64,000 nt of DNA, from positions 30,140,105-30,204,104 of the forward strand of contig OY757934.1 of NCBI GenBank assembly GCA_963585895.1, read 5' to 3'. Position 1 is the first letter of the stretch; each line of letters starts with the position of its first letter. Positions 63,814 through 64,000 of this stretch are shown here, piece after piece. This DNA comes from Sepioteuthis lessoniana. Its lineage: Eukaryota > Mollusca > Cephalopoda > Myopsida > Loliginidae. The position numbers and the translations under genes were made by a program. Below the pieces are notes generated by a model. It was not told where the DNA came from and ran no database searches. It saw only the letters and a program-made list of their open reading frames with translations.

Positions 63814-64000
63814 TGAGGATCATTAAATAAGTTTCCAGACTTTTTTCGTATGGGCACTTTTATTGATAGTACACACATGAAACTCTAGTCCCCTTTGAAG
63901 TAATCTCCTCCGGATGCAATAAACTTGTTGTACCATTCCAACAACTTCTCGGGGGCCCCACGGAAGTCCTCTTGTTTTAGCGTGTCAATGACCTTCATCA
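63814..64000 (-). mobile_element. mariner transposon, 3' end, cut by the window edge
   Basis: Terminal inverted repeat TGAGGATCATTAAATAAGTT (63814-63833) directly after a TA. On the minus strand the frame is open from the window edge to a TAG at 63887-63885. It reads MKVIDTLKQEDFRGAPEKL, then LEWYNKFIASGGDYFKGD, a typical mariner transposase C-terminus (W-YN-x-x-I-x-x-GGDYF). The methionine is internal, not the start. No stop or frameshift in the visible 37 codons, so this copy may be young. The catalytic DD34D residues, if present, lie outside the window. Confidence 0.85.

Overview
The window looks like gene-poor, repeat-dense, AT-rich DNA from an invertebrate animal nuclear genome. Spliced-genome features, many tRNA-derived SINEs, mariner-type and pogo-like DNA transposons, non-LTR and Penelope-like reverse-transcriptase debris and long (TA)n/(GA)n/(GT)n runs all fit a metazoan. 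A mollusc, possibly a cephalopod, is my guess from general style only and is not proven by the sequence. I see no intact host protein gene. Nearly all open frames are shadows of repeats or low-complexity sequence.

Working family names used here (local to this annotation). SINE-A: tRNA-like head (A box GTGGTGTAATGGTTAT, B box GAGTTCAAATCC), about 290 bp, tail ending GGTAAATATGATA, often with 12-18 bp target-site duplications. SINE-B: head GGCCCAGCGGTTAGAGTG, about 260 bp, tail CTTTACTT. SINE-C: head GTGGTGAAATGGTTAAAGCG, about 250 bp. Element D: about 500 bp, 5' hairpin CAGTCGG...CCGACTG, a GC-richer core, then a variable number of about 55-bp tandem units. SINE-C and element D end in the same hairpin module (TGGCATTAAATAACC...GGTTGATATGCCA). 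SINE-E and SINE-F are two further tRNA-like families. SINE-G has a tRNA-Leu/Ser-like head followed by a CTGAAGA-stem-GAAA motif resembling half of a hammerhead ribozyme. '+' means the tRNA-like head (or the D 5' hairpin) is on the left.

Layout. 0-5 kb: a 42-bp minisatellite, a SINE-A nested in a SINE-C, and the 3' end of a broken LINE with a zinc-knuckle motif. 5-13 kb: SINE-E/F/A and D fragments, the first copy of a 0.75-kb dispersed repeat, a mariner C-terminal scrap and a probable solo LTR. 13-15 kb: two D elements in a row, one split by SINE-B, the other by a 153-bp-arm palindrome plus SINE-G. 16-20 kb: two remnants of one LINE family and the second 0.75-kb repeat. 21-24.5 kb: SINE-As and a 1.6-kb AT satellite with a SINE-B inside it. 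26-33 kb: many SINEs and D copies and a mariner helix-turn-helix scrap. 34-38.5 kb: a 140-bp tandem repeat, one half of a 0.3-kb inverted pair, a 5S rRNA pseudogene, and a promoter-like block with two heat-shock elements. 38.7-39.1 kb: pogo-like MITEs. 42-46 kb: a LINE remnant, SINE-G, an internally deleted mariner, and a second mariner inserted in a SINE-A beside a tandem array of the shared tail module. 47-51 kb: a T-rich tract, (GT)n, and Penelope-like RT debris beside a hammerhead-like motif. 52-64 kb: SINE-A copies with clean target-site duplications (one with a triplicated 3' end), D copies, long (TA)n tracts and, at the right edge, a mariner transposase C-terminus whose frame is still open.

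The most interesting signals are the shared 3' module between two otherwise unrelated families, the hammerhead-like motifs that co-occur with tRNA-like heads and PLE debris, the tail-triplicated SINE-A, and the heat-shock-like promoter with no recognised gene.
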